Assembly (NCBI GenBank): GCA_021821305.1
Contig: JAKACP010000001.1
Location: 558,001 to 622,000, forward strand
Direction: 5' to 3'
Length of the DNA stretch: 64,000 bases
Origin: a bacterium
GTDB taxonomy: Bacteria; Patescibacteria; Paceibacteria; Moranbacterales; UBA1568
In this document: in pieces, positions 9,402 to 18,513 of the stretch
Layout of the letters: every line of letters starts with the position of its first letter
How positions within the stretch are numbered: the first letter of the stretch is position 1
Program-made: the position numbers and the translations under genes
The notes under the pieces: generated by a model
Database searches by the model: none
Told to the model about the DNA's origin: nothing
The model's input: only the letters and a program-made list of their open reading frames with translations

Positions 9402-11924
9402 ATGAAGGGTAAAATACGGGAGACAGAGACTCCGGGATTCTTCATTGTGAATGCTCTTGTGCCGTTCCCTATCTCCTTCCTCGTCTGGTACTACACGAAG
9501 GGACTCCTTTCCGTGTTCTCCGCGTGGATGAATTTCCTCCGATACCTCGCCCGGCTCTTCAGCGTCGGCGATCTTCTCGCGACCCTCTTTTCTCCATGGA
9601 AGCGCGACGTCACGCCCAAGACCTGGGTCGGATGGAATCCGCTCCGCTCGATCGAGCGGCTGCTCATGAATATCTTTTCCCGGTTCATGGGGGCCGTGGT
9701 CAGGATCATCGTCATAGTGTCCGGACTCGTGTCCATGGCGCTGTCGTTCGCGATCGGCCTTTGCGTACTGCTTTTCTGGATATTCTCGCTCCCGATATTC
9801 CTCTTTTTCGCCTATCAGTGGGCGGTGCGGCCGGAGCTCTGGAGAGCGGAATCGGCGCTCCTCCTCCTCTCTCTCATCGGTCTCGCCGCGGCACTTCTCG
9901 CGTACGTGTTCCGTCTGCCGGAATCGTTTCTCCCCACGGATCGCCGGGAGCTGTTCGCCGCACCCTGGTTCTCCCGCGTGCTGGGACGGGTCGGGATACG
10001 CAAGGAGGACTTCCGTCGCACGGACTGGGAGACCGACGAGGCGTTCGAGTCGCGACTCGCGGAACTCAATATCACGAACGAAGTCTGGGACGAGATCGTC
10101 GCGCACGAGGCCTTCGCCTATGAGCGCCGGATGAAACGGTCGCGGTTCTTTCTGTGGGACAATCTCCGCAAGACGGTCCCGATCGGACGAGGATGGCAGT
10201 TCGGGTACACGGTGCGTCTCGACCGCTACGCCGTCGACCTCTCCAAATCCGACTATTCCGAATACTCCAAATTCCACCTCTTCGGCCGCCAGGACGAGTT
10301 CCGCGTCGCCTCCCTCGTCCTGAGCCGGCCGAGCCAGAACAGCTTCCTCCTCGTGGGCGACGCCGGTATCGGGAAAAAGACGTTCATACACGCGTTCGCG
10401 CGAAAGATCCGCGAAGGCGACCTCCCGGAATTCGAGCGGCTCCGTTTCCTCGTCTTCGATCTCGGCTCCGCGGTCGGCGACGCGACGGACCGCGACGAGG
10501 ATGTCGACAATTTCATCCGCGATCTCTTCATCCGGGCAGCCTCCGCGGGCAACGTCGTCCTCGTCATCGAGAATATCGACGCCTTTCTCGGCGGAAGCGC
10601 GAACCACCCGAATCTCGCGCCGGTTTTTTCGGAATTCCTCGCGTTGCCGAGCTTCCGCGTCATCGGGACGATCGGATCGGGAAAATATCAGGAGCTCGCC
10701 CGGGCCGATGAGCCGGCGCTCAAGTTCTTCGAGACGATACAGGTGCGCGAGCCGGAACCCGCGGAAACCCTCCGCATCCTGCTCAACATACTCGAACCGA
10801 CCGAACGACAAGGGGTCATCTGTACCTGGAAGGCGCTCCAGGCGATGGTCGAGATGTCCGGACAGTACGAATGGGATGTCCCATATCCGGAAAAGGCGAT
10901 CGACCTCTGCCAGGAGGCCATACTGCACTGGTTGTCGGCTCCGGACGGATATTTCGTGACGCCGGACACGGTCGCCTCCTTCGTCTCGATCAAGACGGGC
11001 GTGCCGGTCGGGAGCGTGGGCGAGAGCGAGAAGGATCGCCTGCTCCGGCTCGAAGACATCATGCACGCGCGCGTCATAGGACAGTACGAGGCGGTCCGTC
11101 AGGTCGCCGAATCGCTTCGCCGCGCCCGCGCGGGATTCGGCAATCCCAAGCGTCCGCTCGGCTCGTTCCTCTTCCTCGGACCGACGGGTGTCGGCAAGAC
11201 CGAGACGGCCAAGGCGCTCGCCGAGGCCTACTTCGGCGGCGAGGACCGAATGATCCGGCTCGATATGAGCGAATTCCAGTCCCCGGATGCCGTGGAGCGG
11301 CTCATCGGATCGAGCGTCGCCGGCGAAGAGGGCCAACTGACCGAGCTCGCCAAGGCGAACCCGTTCTCGGTGCTCCTTCTCGACGAGATCGAGAAAGCCT
11401 ATCCCAAGGCGCTCGACATATTCCTCCAGATACTCGACGAGGGATTCGTGACCGACGGCTTCGGCAAGAAGATCAATTTCCGCAAATCCATCATCATCGC
11501 GACCTCAAACGCGGGGTCGGCGCTCATCGCGGAGCGGCTCGGAAGCGGCGCGACCCCGGAAGAGGTGAAAAAGGAAGTCATCGCGGACATCTCGAAGAAC
11601 GGCACCTTCCGCATGGAATTCATGAACCGCTTCGACGGCGTCGTGTTCTTCTCGCCGCTTATGGGCGGGGAGCTCGTGAGCGTCGTCACGATCAAGCTCG
11701 CGGCGCTTGCGGACCGTATCCGCAAGCAGAAGAACATCGAGGTGACCTTCGAAGAGGGCCTCGCCCAGCGGATCGTGGAGCGCGGCTACGAGCCCGAGTT
11801 CGGCGCGCGGTCGCTCAACCGCTATATCGAGGACAAGATCGAGGACGTGATCGTGGACAAGGTACTGCGGAACGAGGTGAGCGACGGAGGGAAGCTCGCG
11901 ATATCACTCACCGATCTCGACTGA
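9402..11924 (+). CDS. membrane-anchored double-AAA+ Clp-like ATPase with degenerate D1
   Basis: 840 residues. In place of the Clp N-domain there are three or four membrane helices (about residues 20-180). The first AAA+ module has a Walker A (G319-DAGIGKKT) whose usual Thr/Ser after the Lys is Lys326, and a Walker B reading VIENID (E390, N391) instead of DE, so it is probably hydrolysis-dead. The second module has intact Walker A (GPTGVGKT, 593-600), Walker B (LLLDEIEK, D661/E662), sensor (ATSNAG) and arginine finger (FMNRFD). Between them, where Clp proteins have the GYVG pore loop, it reads G636-SSVAGEEGQL, with the loop deleted. The C-terminal D2 small domain (GARSLNRYIED) is present. GTG at 9447 is an alternative start. 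It overlaps no other gene and is followed after one base by a GT4 gene. Confidence 0.88.
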   Translation: MKGKIRETETPGFFIVNALVPFPISFLVWYYTKGLLSVFSAWMNFLRYLARLFSVGDLLATLFSPWKRDVTPKTWVGWNPLRSIERLLMNIFSRFMGAVVRIIVIVSGLVSMALSFAIGLCVLLFWIFSLPIFLFFAYQWAVRPELWRAESALLLLSLIGLAAALLAYVFRLPESFLPTDRRELFAAPWFSRVLGRVGIRKEDFRRTDWETDEAFESRLAELNITNEVWDEIVAHEAFAYERRMKRSRFFLWDNLRKTVPIGRGWQFGYTVRLDRYAVDLSKSDYSEYSKFHLFGRQDEFRVASLVLSRPSQNSFLLVGDAGIGKKTFIHAFARKIREGDLPEFERLRFLVFDLGSAVGDATDRDEDVDNFIRDLFIRAASAGNVVLVIENIDAFLGGSANHPNLAPVFSEFLALPSFRVIGTIGSGKYQELARADEPALKFFETIQVREPEPAETLRILLNILEPTERQGVICTWKALQAMVEMSGQYEWDVPYPEKAIDLCQEAILHWLSAPDGYFVTPDTVASFVSIKTGVPVGSVGESEKDRLLRLEDIMHARVIGQYEAVRQVAESLRRARAGFGNPKRPLGSFLFLGPTGVGKTETAKALAEAYFGGEDRMIRLDMSEFQSPDAVERLIGSSVAGEEGQLTELAKANPFSVLLLDEIEKAYPKALDIFLQILDEGFVTDGFGKKINFRKSIIIATSNAGSALIAERLGSGATPEEVKKEVIADISKNGTFRMEFMNRFDGVVFFSPLMGGELVSVVTIKLAALADRIRKQKNIEVTFEEGLAQRIVERGYEPEFGARSLNRYIEDKIEDVIVDKVLRNEVSDGGKLAISLTDLD

Positions 11925-11925
11925 C

Positions 11926-13137
11926 ATGGAACCGACCCGGACACCGCTCAAGATACTCATGATCGCTCCGACCCCGTTCTTCGCCGACCGGGGGACGCAT
12001 ATACGCATCCTCGAGGAGGCGCTCGCCCTGAGGCGGCGCGGACACGAGGTCACGATCGCGACCTACCATATCGGAAGCGACCTGCCGGAGTCGATGGCGA
12101 ACGGTATCGACGTGCGCCGGATCCGCCGGCTCCTTTTTTGGTATAAGAAACTCGAGGCCGGTCCCGACTGGCAGAAGATCGTCCTCGACCTCATGCTCAT
12201 ACGCAAGACCTTCTTCCTCGCGCGGACCTGGAAGCCCGATATCATCCACGGACACCTCCACGAGGGCGCGCTCATCGGATGGATCGTCAAACGGGCGCTG
12301 TTCTGGAGGAAGATGAAGCTCGTCGCGGATTTCCACGGAAGCCTCACCAAAGAGATGGTTTCCCACGACTACCTCGGAGGCGGATTCCTGAAGGCGGTCT
12401 TCGGGTGGATCGAACGCATGATCGACAACTTAGGCGATACGGCCGTCGCGAGCTCGTGGTCCAACGCCGAGGAGATCTCCCGCATACGCAGACGAGACGG
12501 GGTCGAGGTAGCGCTTGACGGTGCCCGGATACTTCCGCCCTTCGGAGCGGAAGGTCGACAGCTCGCGCGCGAGAAGTACGATATACCGGATGATGCCATC
12601 GTCGCCGTCTACACCGGCGCCTTCATCGCGAACAAGGGTATCAAGGCGCTCGTCGCGGCGATCCGCCCGGCGGTCGACCGCGATCCCGATCTCTTCTTCG
12701 TCCTCGCCGGCTTTCCCCGAAACGAGCTCGAGCCGCTTCTCGCTGAGCACGAGGTCCGTTCGCGGGTCAAGATCATAAGCCCGCTCCCGTATGTCGAGCT
12801 CGGAGAAATCCTCGGTATGAGCGATATCGCCATCGATCCCAAGCGCGACGACACCGGACAGGCGAGCGGCAAGATGCTCCAGTACATGGGTGCGGGACTG
12901 CCGATCGTCTGTTTCGATACCGAAAACAACCGGGAATATCTCGGCGACGGGGGAACGTTCGCCTCGGACGATACGCCGGAGGCGCTCGCCGAAGCGATCG
13001 TCTCGCTCGCGGCGGAGCGCGGCCGGTGGAACGAGCTCGGAGAGGCCAATCGCCATCGTGCGCAGGCATTCGGCTGGGACAGGACGGGTGAACAATTGGA
13101 AAAAATATATGAAACTGCTCTTGATCAAAATCGGTAA
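11926..13137 (+). CDS. GT4 family glycosyltransferase
   Basis: A 403-residue GT-B enzyme. The N-terminal domain begins with the typical strand and Gly/Arg loop (ILMIAPTPFFADRGTHIR). The C-terminal domain carries VYTGAFIANKG and the nucleotide-sugar region DDTGQASGKMLQYMGAGLPIV. The usual first Glu of E-x7-E is not in the standard position here (Gly/Gln instead), which suggests a divergent donor site. The ATG is one base beyond the Clp-like stop, so the two are transcribed together. The C terminus overlaps the next gene by 29 bases. Confidence 0.88.
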   Translation: MEPTRTPLKILMIAPTPFFADRGTHIRILEEALALRRRGHEVTIATYHIGSDLPESMANGIDVRRIRRLLFWYKKLEAGPDWQKIVLDLMLIRKTFFLARTWKPDIIHGHLHEGALIGWIVKRALFWRKMKLVADFHGSLTKEMVSHDYLGGGFLKAVFGWIERMIDNLGDTAVASSWSNAEEISRIRRRDGVEVALDGARILPPFGAEGRQLAREKYDIPDDAIVAVYTGAFIANKGIKALVAAIRPAVDRDPDLFFVLAGFPRNELEPLLAEHEVRSRVKIISPLPYVELGEILGMSDIAIDPKRDDTGQASGKMLQYMGAGLPIVCFDTENNREYLGDGGTFASDDTPEALAEAIVSLAAERGRWNELGEANRHRAQAFGWDRTGEQLEKIYETALDQNR

Positions 13138-14326
13138 GTCGTGGCACACCCTGAGACGCGAGGGATTGCTCCGCGGCGGCCGGCGCGTGCTCACGGCCTT
13201 CTTCGCCATGTTCCGCCGCGTCCGCTCCGGAGACATCCTCTTCATCACGGGCGGGGTGGGCGACAGCGCCCGCTACCGGTGCCACCATGTCGCCGAAGAG
13301 CTCGGCTTCCGCGGTTTCCGCACGGCCATCACCGTGCAGGACAACCCCTTTCTCCCGTCGTACGCCGACAAATTCGCCGTTTTCATATTTCACCGCGTGC
13401 TCTACACGCCCGCGGTAGCGAAGCTCATCGAGAGCATCAAGGCAGAGGGGAAGGAGATCATCTTCGAGACAGACGACCTCGTCTACGATCCGGAGTACCT
13501 CGTCCACATGGACTATTTCAAGGTCATGAACCCGCTCGAACGCAAGCTCTACGAGCATGGCGTCGGCGGCGAGATCCTCGCCGATCCGTACGTGAAGGTC
13601 GCGACGACGACCACGTCGTTCCTCGCCGACAAGCTTCGTGAAAAAGGCAAACAGGTCTTCGTCGTCCCGAACAAGCTCATGGAAGAGGATGTGCGGATCG
13701 CAGATGAGATCCGCAAGGAACAAGGAACAAGAAACAAGAAACAAAAGGAGGTTACGATGGCTTATTTCAGTGGTTCCGCCTCGCACAACAAGGACTTCGC
13801 GACCATAGCCGAGCCGCTCCTCGGCATCCTCGCGAAATATCCCGACACGCGCCTCGCGATCTACGGGCCGCTCGACCTCGATCCGCGGTTCGACGCGTTC
13901 GGTAACCGCGTGAAACGGATCCCATATGTCTCCCGCGAGAAGCACTGGGCCAACGTCGCGGCTGCGGATATCAATCTCGCTCCGCTCGAGATCGGCAATC
14001 CGTTCTGCGAATCCAAATCGGAGCTCAAATTCTTCGAGGCGGGAATCGTCGGCGTCCCGACCGTCGCCGCGGCGACCAGGGTATTCCAGGAGGCGATCGC
14101 CGACGGCAAGGACGGATTCGTCGCCGCGACTCCGGAGGAATGGACAGCCAAGATCGAAAAACTTATACTGGATTCCGGACTCCGCGAAGAGATGGCCGGA
14201 CGGGCCCGCGACAAGGCGCTCGCGAAATACGCGACCACGACCGCCAAGAACGATCCGTACTACCAGTACCTCATCGGCAAGATCGCGAAGCCGGCCATTC
14301 CGAGCGAAGCCGAGGAGCCTCGTTGA
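13109..14326 (+). CDS. glycosyltransferase (GT-B type, GT4-like)
   Basis: 405 residues. The N-terminal half holds FITGGVGDSARYRCHH and IIFETDDLVYDPEYL, features of GT4-like enzymes in surface-polysaccharide loci. The C-terminal half carries YFSGSASHNKDF and ESKSELKFFEAGIVGVPTV as donor domain. Two parts come from repeat DNA. The interdomain linker (EQGTRNKKQKE) is coded by tandem ACAAGAAAC-type units at 13721-13748, followed by a good internal SD (AAAGGAGG) and an in-frame ATG at 13757. The last residues (IPSEAEEPR) come from a REP-like fragment. The start at 13109 overlaps the preceding GT4 gene; the longer upstream frame is antisense-like noise in that gene. Confidence 0.82.
   Translation: MKLLLIKIGKSWHTLRREGLLRGGRRVLTAFFAMFRRVRSGDILFITGGVGDSARYRCHHVAEELGFRGFRTAITVQDNPFLPSYADKFAVFIFHRVLYTPAVAKLIESIKAEGKEIIFETDDLVYDPEYLVHMDYFKVMNPLERKLYEHGVGGEILADPYVKVATTTTSFLADKLREKGKQVFVVPNKLMEEDVRIADEIRKEQGTRNKKQKEVTMAYFSGSASHNKDFATIAEPLLGILAKYPDTRLAIYGPLDLDPRFDAFGNRVKRIPYVSREKHWANVAAADINLAPLEIGNPFCESKSELKFFEAGIVGVPTVAAATRVFQEAIADGKDGFVAATPEEWTAKIEKLILDSGLREEMAGRARDKALAKYATTTAKNDPYYQYLIGKIAKPAIPSEAEEPR
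13721..13748 (+). repeat. ACAAGGAAC/ACAAGAAAC tandem repeat in coding sequence
   Basis: Four imperfect 9-base units of the form ACAAGRAAC inside the glycosyltransferase gene, encoding a charged linker. Similar AC-rich repeats occur between genes elsewhere in the window. Confidence 0.6.
14295..14322 (+). repeat. REP-like fragment at gene 3' end
   Basis: CATTCCGAGCGAAGCCGAGG resembles the common bacterial REP sequence of the form ATTCCGAGCGAAGCGAGGAAT. It codes the last residues of the glycosyltransferase gene ending at 14326. Confidence 0.5.
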
Positions 14327-14351
14327 AATTCATAATTCTGAATTAATTTAC

Positions 14352-15314
14352 ATGGCTATGAAGATACTGATTACAGGTGGCGCCGGTTTTATCGGTTCTG
14401 CGACCGCTAAAGCACTCATGGATCGCGGCGACACGCCCATCCTCGTCGATAATTTCAACGACTACTACGACCCCAAGCTCAAGCGCGACCGCATCTCGAA
14501 ATTTCTCAAGGACTACAAGGGGAAGTTCAGGCTCTACAAAGGCGACATCCGCGATGCCAAATTCCTCGACCGCGTCTTCAAGAAGGAGCGCCCGCAGAAG
14601 GTGCTCAACCTCGCGGCCATGGCCGGCGTGCGGAGCTCGCTCCTCGACCCGCGGCTCTACGCCGACGTCAACGTGATGGGGTTCATCAACCTCCTCGAGA
14701 TGGCGGTCAAATACAAGGTGAAGAACTTCGTCTACGCCTCGTCCTCCTCAGTCTACGGCAACAACACCAAGGTGCCATTCGCCGAGACGGATCCCGTGGA
14801 CACGCCGATCTCGCCTTATGCCGCGAGCAAGAAGGCCAACGAGCTCATAGCCCACGTCTACAGCCACATCTACGGACTCCCGACCACGGGACTGCGTTAT
14901 TTCACCGTCTACGGCCCCTGGGGGCGTCCTGACATGGCGCTCTTCCTCTTCACCTCCGCGACATTCGAGGGACGGCCTATCGACGTATACAACAAGGGAA
15001 AGATGTCCCGCAATTTCACCTATATCGACGATATCGTCTCGGGCACGATCGTCGCGCTCGATACGCTCCAGCCCTATGCCGTCATGAACATCGGCGGGGA
15101 CAAGGAAGAGACCCTCATGCGATTCATCGAGGTCATCGAGGAGTGTGTCGGCAAGAAGGCCAAGAAGCGTATGCTCCCGATCCAACCCGGCGATGTCCCG
15201 TCGACCGTCGCGGACATACGCAAGCTCCGCAAACTCGGCTGGAAGCCGACCACCCGCATCGAGCAGGGTATCAAGAACTTCGTCGATTGGTACCGCACGT
15301 ATTACAAAGCGTAG
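14352..15314 (+). CDS. NAD-dependent epimerase, UDP-glucuronate 4-epimerase-like
   Basis: A 320-residue extended SDR. The Rossmann motif GGAGFIG starts at about residue 9. The catalytic YxxxK is YAASK, preceded by the SSSSVYG serine region. NFNDYYDPKLKRDRI after the second strand is characteristic of UDP-glucuronate 4-epimerases, which turn UDP-GlcA into UDP-GalA, and RYFTVYGPWGRPDMA also fits that group. With the ugd gene at 40102 this would give a UDP-GlcA to UDP-GalA route. ATG 14352 is used; a second ATG two codons later (14358) is equally possible. A REP-like hairpin and a terminator follow. Confidence 0.88.
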   Translation: MAMKILITGGAGFIGSATAKALMDRGDTPILVDNFNDYYDPKLKRDRISKFLKDYKGKFRLYKGDIRDAKFLDRVFKKERPQKVLNLAAMAGVRSSLLDPRLYADVNVMGFINLLEMAVKYKVKNFVYASSSSVYGNNTKVPFAETDPVDTPISPYAASKKANELIAHVYSHIYGLPTTGLRYFTVYGPWGRPDMALFLFTSATFEGRPIDVYNKGKMSRNFTYIDDIVSGTIVALDTLQPYAVMNIGGDKEETLMRFIEVIEECVGKKAKKRMLPIQPGDVPSTVADIRKLRKLGWKPTTRIEQGIKNFVDWYRTYYKA

Positions 15315-15336
15315 GTATCGGATGGGCCACGTTGTC

Positions 15337-15356
15337 ATTCCCGTGCAGGCGGGAAT
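15337..15356. repeat. REP-like hairpin
   Basis: ATTCCCG/CGGGAAT, 7-bp arms with a 6-base loop, inside the wider common sequence GTCATTCCCG...GCGGGAATCCAG. The same elements reappear in inverted form at 36453-36502. Confidence 0.65.
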
Positions 15357-15374
15357 CCAGAACCCAGACACTTT

Positions 15375-15408
15375 AACTCCTCGGGATTATTATTCCCGAG
15401 GAGTTTTT
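15375..15408 (+). terminator. rho-independent terminator
   Basis: A 12-bp perfect stem (AACTCCTCGGGA with its complement) and a 7-base AT loop, ending in a T-run. It closes the transcription unit that ends with the epimerase. Confidence 0.9.
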
Positions 15409-15423
15409 GTGATGAAAATTTTT

Positions 15424-15432
15424 TGGTATACT
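15424..15432 (+). promoter_or_regulatory. extended -10 promoter for the 15460-18505 unit
   Basis: TG-G-TATACT follows the terminator by 16 bases and precedes the start at 15460 by 28 bases. The -35 region (TTTTTG at 17 bases) is poor, as is common for extended -10 promoters. Confidence 0.5.
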
Positions 15433-15459
15433 GGAGAGGTAACTTATAAGCAGTAAAGT

Positions 15460-15729
15460 ATGGACTCCATAGGATTAGGTTCAGCTATAGCCTCTGTCAT
15501 CTATTCGCTGGTTTTTGTCTTATTTGTTGCTGGTCTTGCCGTGTTTACATTTAAGAAAAAATATCTACTAGCTTTCTTCTGGATTACATTGTTATCTAAC
15601 CTGTTTCTTTTCCTGTATTTGATGGGACGTCATACCGGATTCTCTTATTCGATAGTTTATATAATTTTGCCAATTTTGAATTTACTTCTGCTTTTCTCAA
15701 TATTTTTCAGGTTATTCTTTAAAAAATAG
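15460..15729 (+). CDS. small three-helix membrane protein, unknown
   Basis: 89 residues with three predicted membrane helices and a basic C terminus (FRLFFKK). The DNA is clearly AT-richer than the preceding genes. No family was recognised. It starts 28 bases after a plausible promoter and stops only 4 bases before the lipase-like gene at 15734, so the two are almost certainly co-transcribed. A role as a membrane partner or chaperone of the secreted lipase is possible but unsupported beyond position. Confidence 0.6.
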   Translation: MDSIGLGSAIASVIYSLVFVLFVAGLAVFTFKKKYLLAFFWITLLSNLFLFLYLMGRHTGFSYSIVYIILPILNLLLLFSIFFRLFFKK

Positions 15730-15733
15730 TGTT

Positions 15734-18505
15734 ATGAAGCGGTCACTTAGACTGTTGTTTTCTTTCTGGCTTTTTGTTGGTTTTTCCATTTTTTTCGTAG
15801 ACATCGGAACGAGTGACGCGCTTACGAGAGCGGACTATGAGGGGTTCGATGGGACGATTATTGATCAAAATGATACATGGACCAAAGATGGGGACTACGT
15901 GTTCGATAAGCCAGTCATTATCATTAACGATGCAAAAGTTACCATCGAACCGGGAGCAAGAATACGCTTCAAACGAGATCAGAGTTCCGGAGACGCCACA
16001 GGCATTACGGTTCTGGATGGGTCCATGGAGGCTATCGGCACGGAATCCGAGCCGATTGTGTTCGAAAAAGAGGAACCGCATGATGCTTTCTCGCTGACCT
16101 TTGATGACGAAAGCGACCAGCAGTCCCTTTTTCGATATGTCCATATCATGCAGGGCGGAGAAATCATTGACAATGGAGGGGCTCAACAGGCCTTTTTCAG
16201 AAATCTCTTCGCGAAACCGGCGCTCGCGGCTGAAGAACGAGGAACTGCCGCGCTGTCTTTCTATTACGGAAGGCTTCTCATAGAGAATTCGAAATTCATC
16301 GACAGTCCTTTCTATGATGTTTGGACGAGCAATTCGAGACGCGAGACATACGGGGACTGGTCAGATGCTTCACTCCTCAAGATCGTAAATTCGAATTTCG
16401 AAGGAAACTCCAGGCCGGCCTTCGTTTCAGACGACTCATCATGTGGAAACGTCGACTCATGCGACTTGCGGATTATTTTCGAAAACGATTGGTATGGAAG
16501 CGAGAGTGGCCCAGCATATTCCGGAGATCCTGATGAAACAAAGAAACAGATACGTGGGGAAATCATCGTCAACGGATGGAGGAAGAAGGATCTCATTGCG
16601 GATCCGCTCGTCGTGATTCCCGGTATTATCGGGTCACAGAAAAATCCCGATGGCATTTGGGCTATTGATCCGGTTGTCCACACGTATGACGACCTGGTCA
16701 GTTCCCTTGAGGAAAATGGCTACGAAAAGGATATAAATCTATTCGTTTTTCCGTACGATTGGCATAGGAGCAATGTCGATACCGCCATACTGCTCAAAAA
16801 CAAGATACGATCGATCCGGGATAATGTGGGTGTCTCGAAAGTTGATATCGCTGCCCATTCCATGGGCGGACTCGTAGCACGGCAGTATATAGAGGGGGAT
16901 GGTTACAGCAATGATATCGATCAACTGATTACTATCGGAACGCCACACAAGGGCGCGCCGGAAAGTTATTTGAGTTGGGCTGGAGGTGAATTTGGGATAA
17001 CAATAAAAGACAAGATTCTCAAATATATTTTCCAAAATGAATCTGAACACGCCGGCTATTCCGAGCTCTACAAATATATAAGGGAGGAGGTTCCCTCTGT
17101 TGAACAGTTGCTTCCTGACTATGATTATCTCTACGATGTCTCGAAGGGAAAGATGCGCGAATATCCGAGTGAATATCCGAGAAACGAGTTCCTGGAAAAT
17201 CTCAACGCAAACGAGAATATCATGAAGCTTGGCGCTGTCCGCTTTGCCAATATTGTCGGAGATGTGCAAGACCCGAGAGAAAGCACGATATCGAGAATCA
17301 GAGTCGAAGGAACGATAGAGTCTCTTTCAGGGAAGTGGCTCTATGGAGTTCCGGAGGATTTCGGTGACGAAACGACGGATCAGGGAATGGAATATGACAA
17401 TGGTGATGGCACCGTACCTTTTTCAAGCGCCGATAGTCTTGAGAGACAAGGTGAAGTTATCATCAATGCAGAGCACAATGACCTTCCGACGACCGCCCAA
17501 TGTCATATCCTGGAAAAACTTACTGCGGAGACTAACTGCCGATATATAAGCGAGATACATATCCCAAATATTCTCCTCCTCGACGTTTTCTCCCCGGTCG
17601 ATATTCAGGTGATATCGCCGAGCGGGCTCAGGGTAGGAAAGGATTTCGACGGCGGGGGATTCCTCAACGAGATTCCCGGCGCGTATTATACGGGCTCCGA
17701 TACGAAAAACGAGTTTATCACGATCCCGAATCCGGAAGACGGAAAATACACGATTCTCGCGAGGGGAACCGACGAGGGAGGAACCTATCGTATCGAAACG
17801 ACCAAAATCACGGAGGCGGAAAGCGGGGAAACGACCGAATCGACCGCGACGATAGAGGGAGAGGCCGTCGCCGGTATGATGGAGGAGGATATGTCGGTGG
17901 AGGTCTCAGCTGATACGGTCGAGCTGATAGAGGACAAGGATGTGGTCGCCCCGACCATAACGATCATTTCCCCTGAATCGAAAACGTACGTGAACAGCAG
18001 TATCACTCCGGTTTCCTATAGTGTTTCCGACGACGTCTCCCCGGAGGAGAAATTGGCGACCGTCGTCTCGCTTGATGGCGAGGCATACGCCAAGCCCGAT
18101 ATCGATCTTTCACTGCTCGCGCTCGGAGCACATACGCTCTCCGTGAGCTCAACTGACGAGGCGGGGAATATCGGGGAGGCACAGGCTGATTTCACCCTCG
18201 CGACCTCCTGGGACGCACTTCTTGAGAATATCGACCACTACGCGGCGCTTGGATTCCTCAAGAACAAAGGCGAGAGGAAGATGCTTGAAAACAATATCCG
18301 GAGACTCGGTGAGACCGCAGAAATCCTTGAGAAATACGATGTGTTCTTCCGCCTTTATCCGAAACTTCGCGATATTTTCGAACGCGAAATCGCTCATCGA
18401 CTCTCCATTCTCCAAAGGTATGTGGAGCATAAATCCGGGAAATCAATCGACCCCCTCGCCGCGGAGCGGCTTGTGGAGAGTATGGAAGCTTTGAAGAGTA
18501 GATGA
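15734..18505 (+). CDS. secreted LCAT/PGAP1-like alpha/beta-hydrolase with beta-helix and Ig-like domains
   Basis: 923 residues. An N-terminal signal peptide (about 1-30) is followed by a beta-helix-like region (about 35-270: IEPGARIRFKRDQ, LLIENSKFIDS). The alpha/beta-hydrolase domain starts at PLVVIPGIIGSQ, with nucleophile elbow AHSMGG (Ser376), DGTVPFSSADS for the acid and AEHNDLP for the His, as in lecithin:cholesterol acyltransferase and PGAP1-type lipases. A beta-sandwich/Ig-like segment (IISPESKTYVNSS to SSTDEAGNIGEA, about 755-825) and a helical C-terminal region complete it. A lipid or acyl-ester substrate outside the cell is inferred. Part of the gene is AT-rich, but the last 300 codons resemble the window average. 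Confidence 0.82.
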   Translation: MKRSLRLLFSFWLFVGFSIFFVDIGTSDALTRADYEGFDGTIIDQNDTWTKDGDYVFDKPVIIINDAKVTIEPGARIRFKRDQSSGDATGITVLDGSMEAIGTESEPIVFEKEEPHDAFSLTFDDESDQQSLFRYVHIMQGGEIIDNGGAQQAFFRNLFAKPALAAEERGTAALSFYYGRLLIENSKFIDSPFYDVWTSNSRRETYGDWSDASLLKIVNSNFEGNSRPAFVSDDSSCGNVDSCDLRIIFENDWYGSESGPAYSGDPDETKKQIRGEIIVNGWRKKDLIADPLVVIPGIIGSQKNPDGIWAIDPVVHTYDDLVSSLEENGYEKDINLFVFPYDWHRSNVDTAILLKNKIRSIRDNVGVSKVDIAAHSMGGLVARQYIEGDGYSNDIDQLITIGTPHKGAPESYLSWAGGEFGITIKDKILKYIFQNESEHAGYSELYKYIREEVPSVEQLLPDYDYLYDVSKGKMREYPSEYPRNEFLENLNANENIMKLGAVRFANIVGDVQDPRESTISRIRVEGTIESLSGKWLYGVPEDFGDETTDQGMEYDNGDGTVPFSSADSLERQGEVIINAEHNDLPTTAQCHILEKLTAETNCRYISEIHIPNILLLDVFSPVDIQVISPSGLRVGKDFDGGGFLNEIPGAYYTGSDTKNEFITIPNPEDGKYTILARGTDEGGTYRIETTKITEAESGETTESTATIEGEAVAGMMEEDMSVEVSADTVELIEDKDVVAPTITIISPESKTYVNSSITPVSYSVSDDVSPEEKLATVVSLDGEAYAKPDIDLSLLALGAHTLSVSSTDEAGNIGEAQADFTLATSWDALLENIDHYAALGFLKNKGERKMLENNIRRLGETAEILEKYDVFFRLYPKLRDIFEREIAHRLSILQRYVEHKSGKSIDPLAAERLVESMEALKSR

Positions 18506-18513
18506 AATTTAAA

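Noticed and set aside
9066..11336. 756-codon minus-strand frame opposite the Clp-like gene
   Set aside because: No hydrophobic or domain signal; the plus-strand AAA+ motifs are clear.
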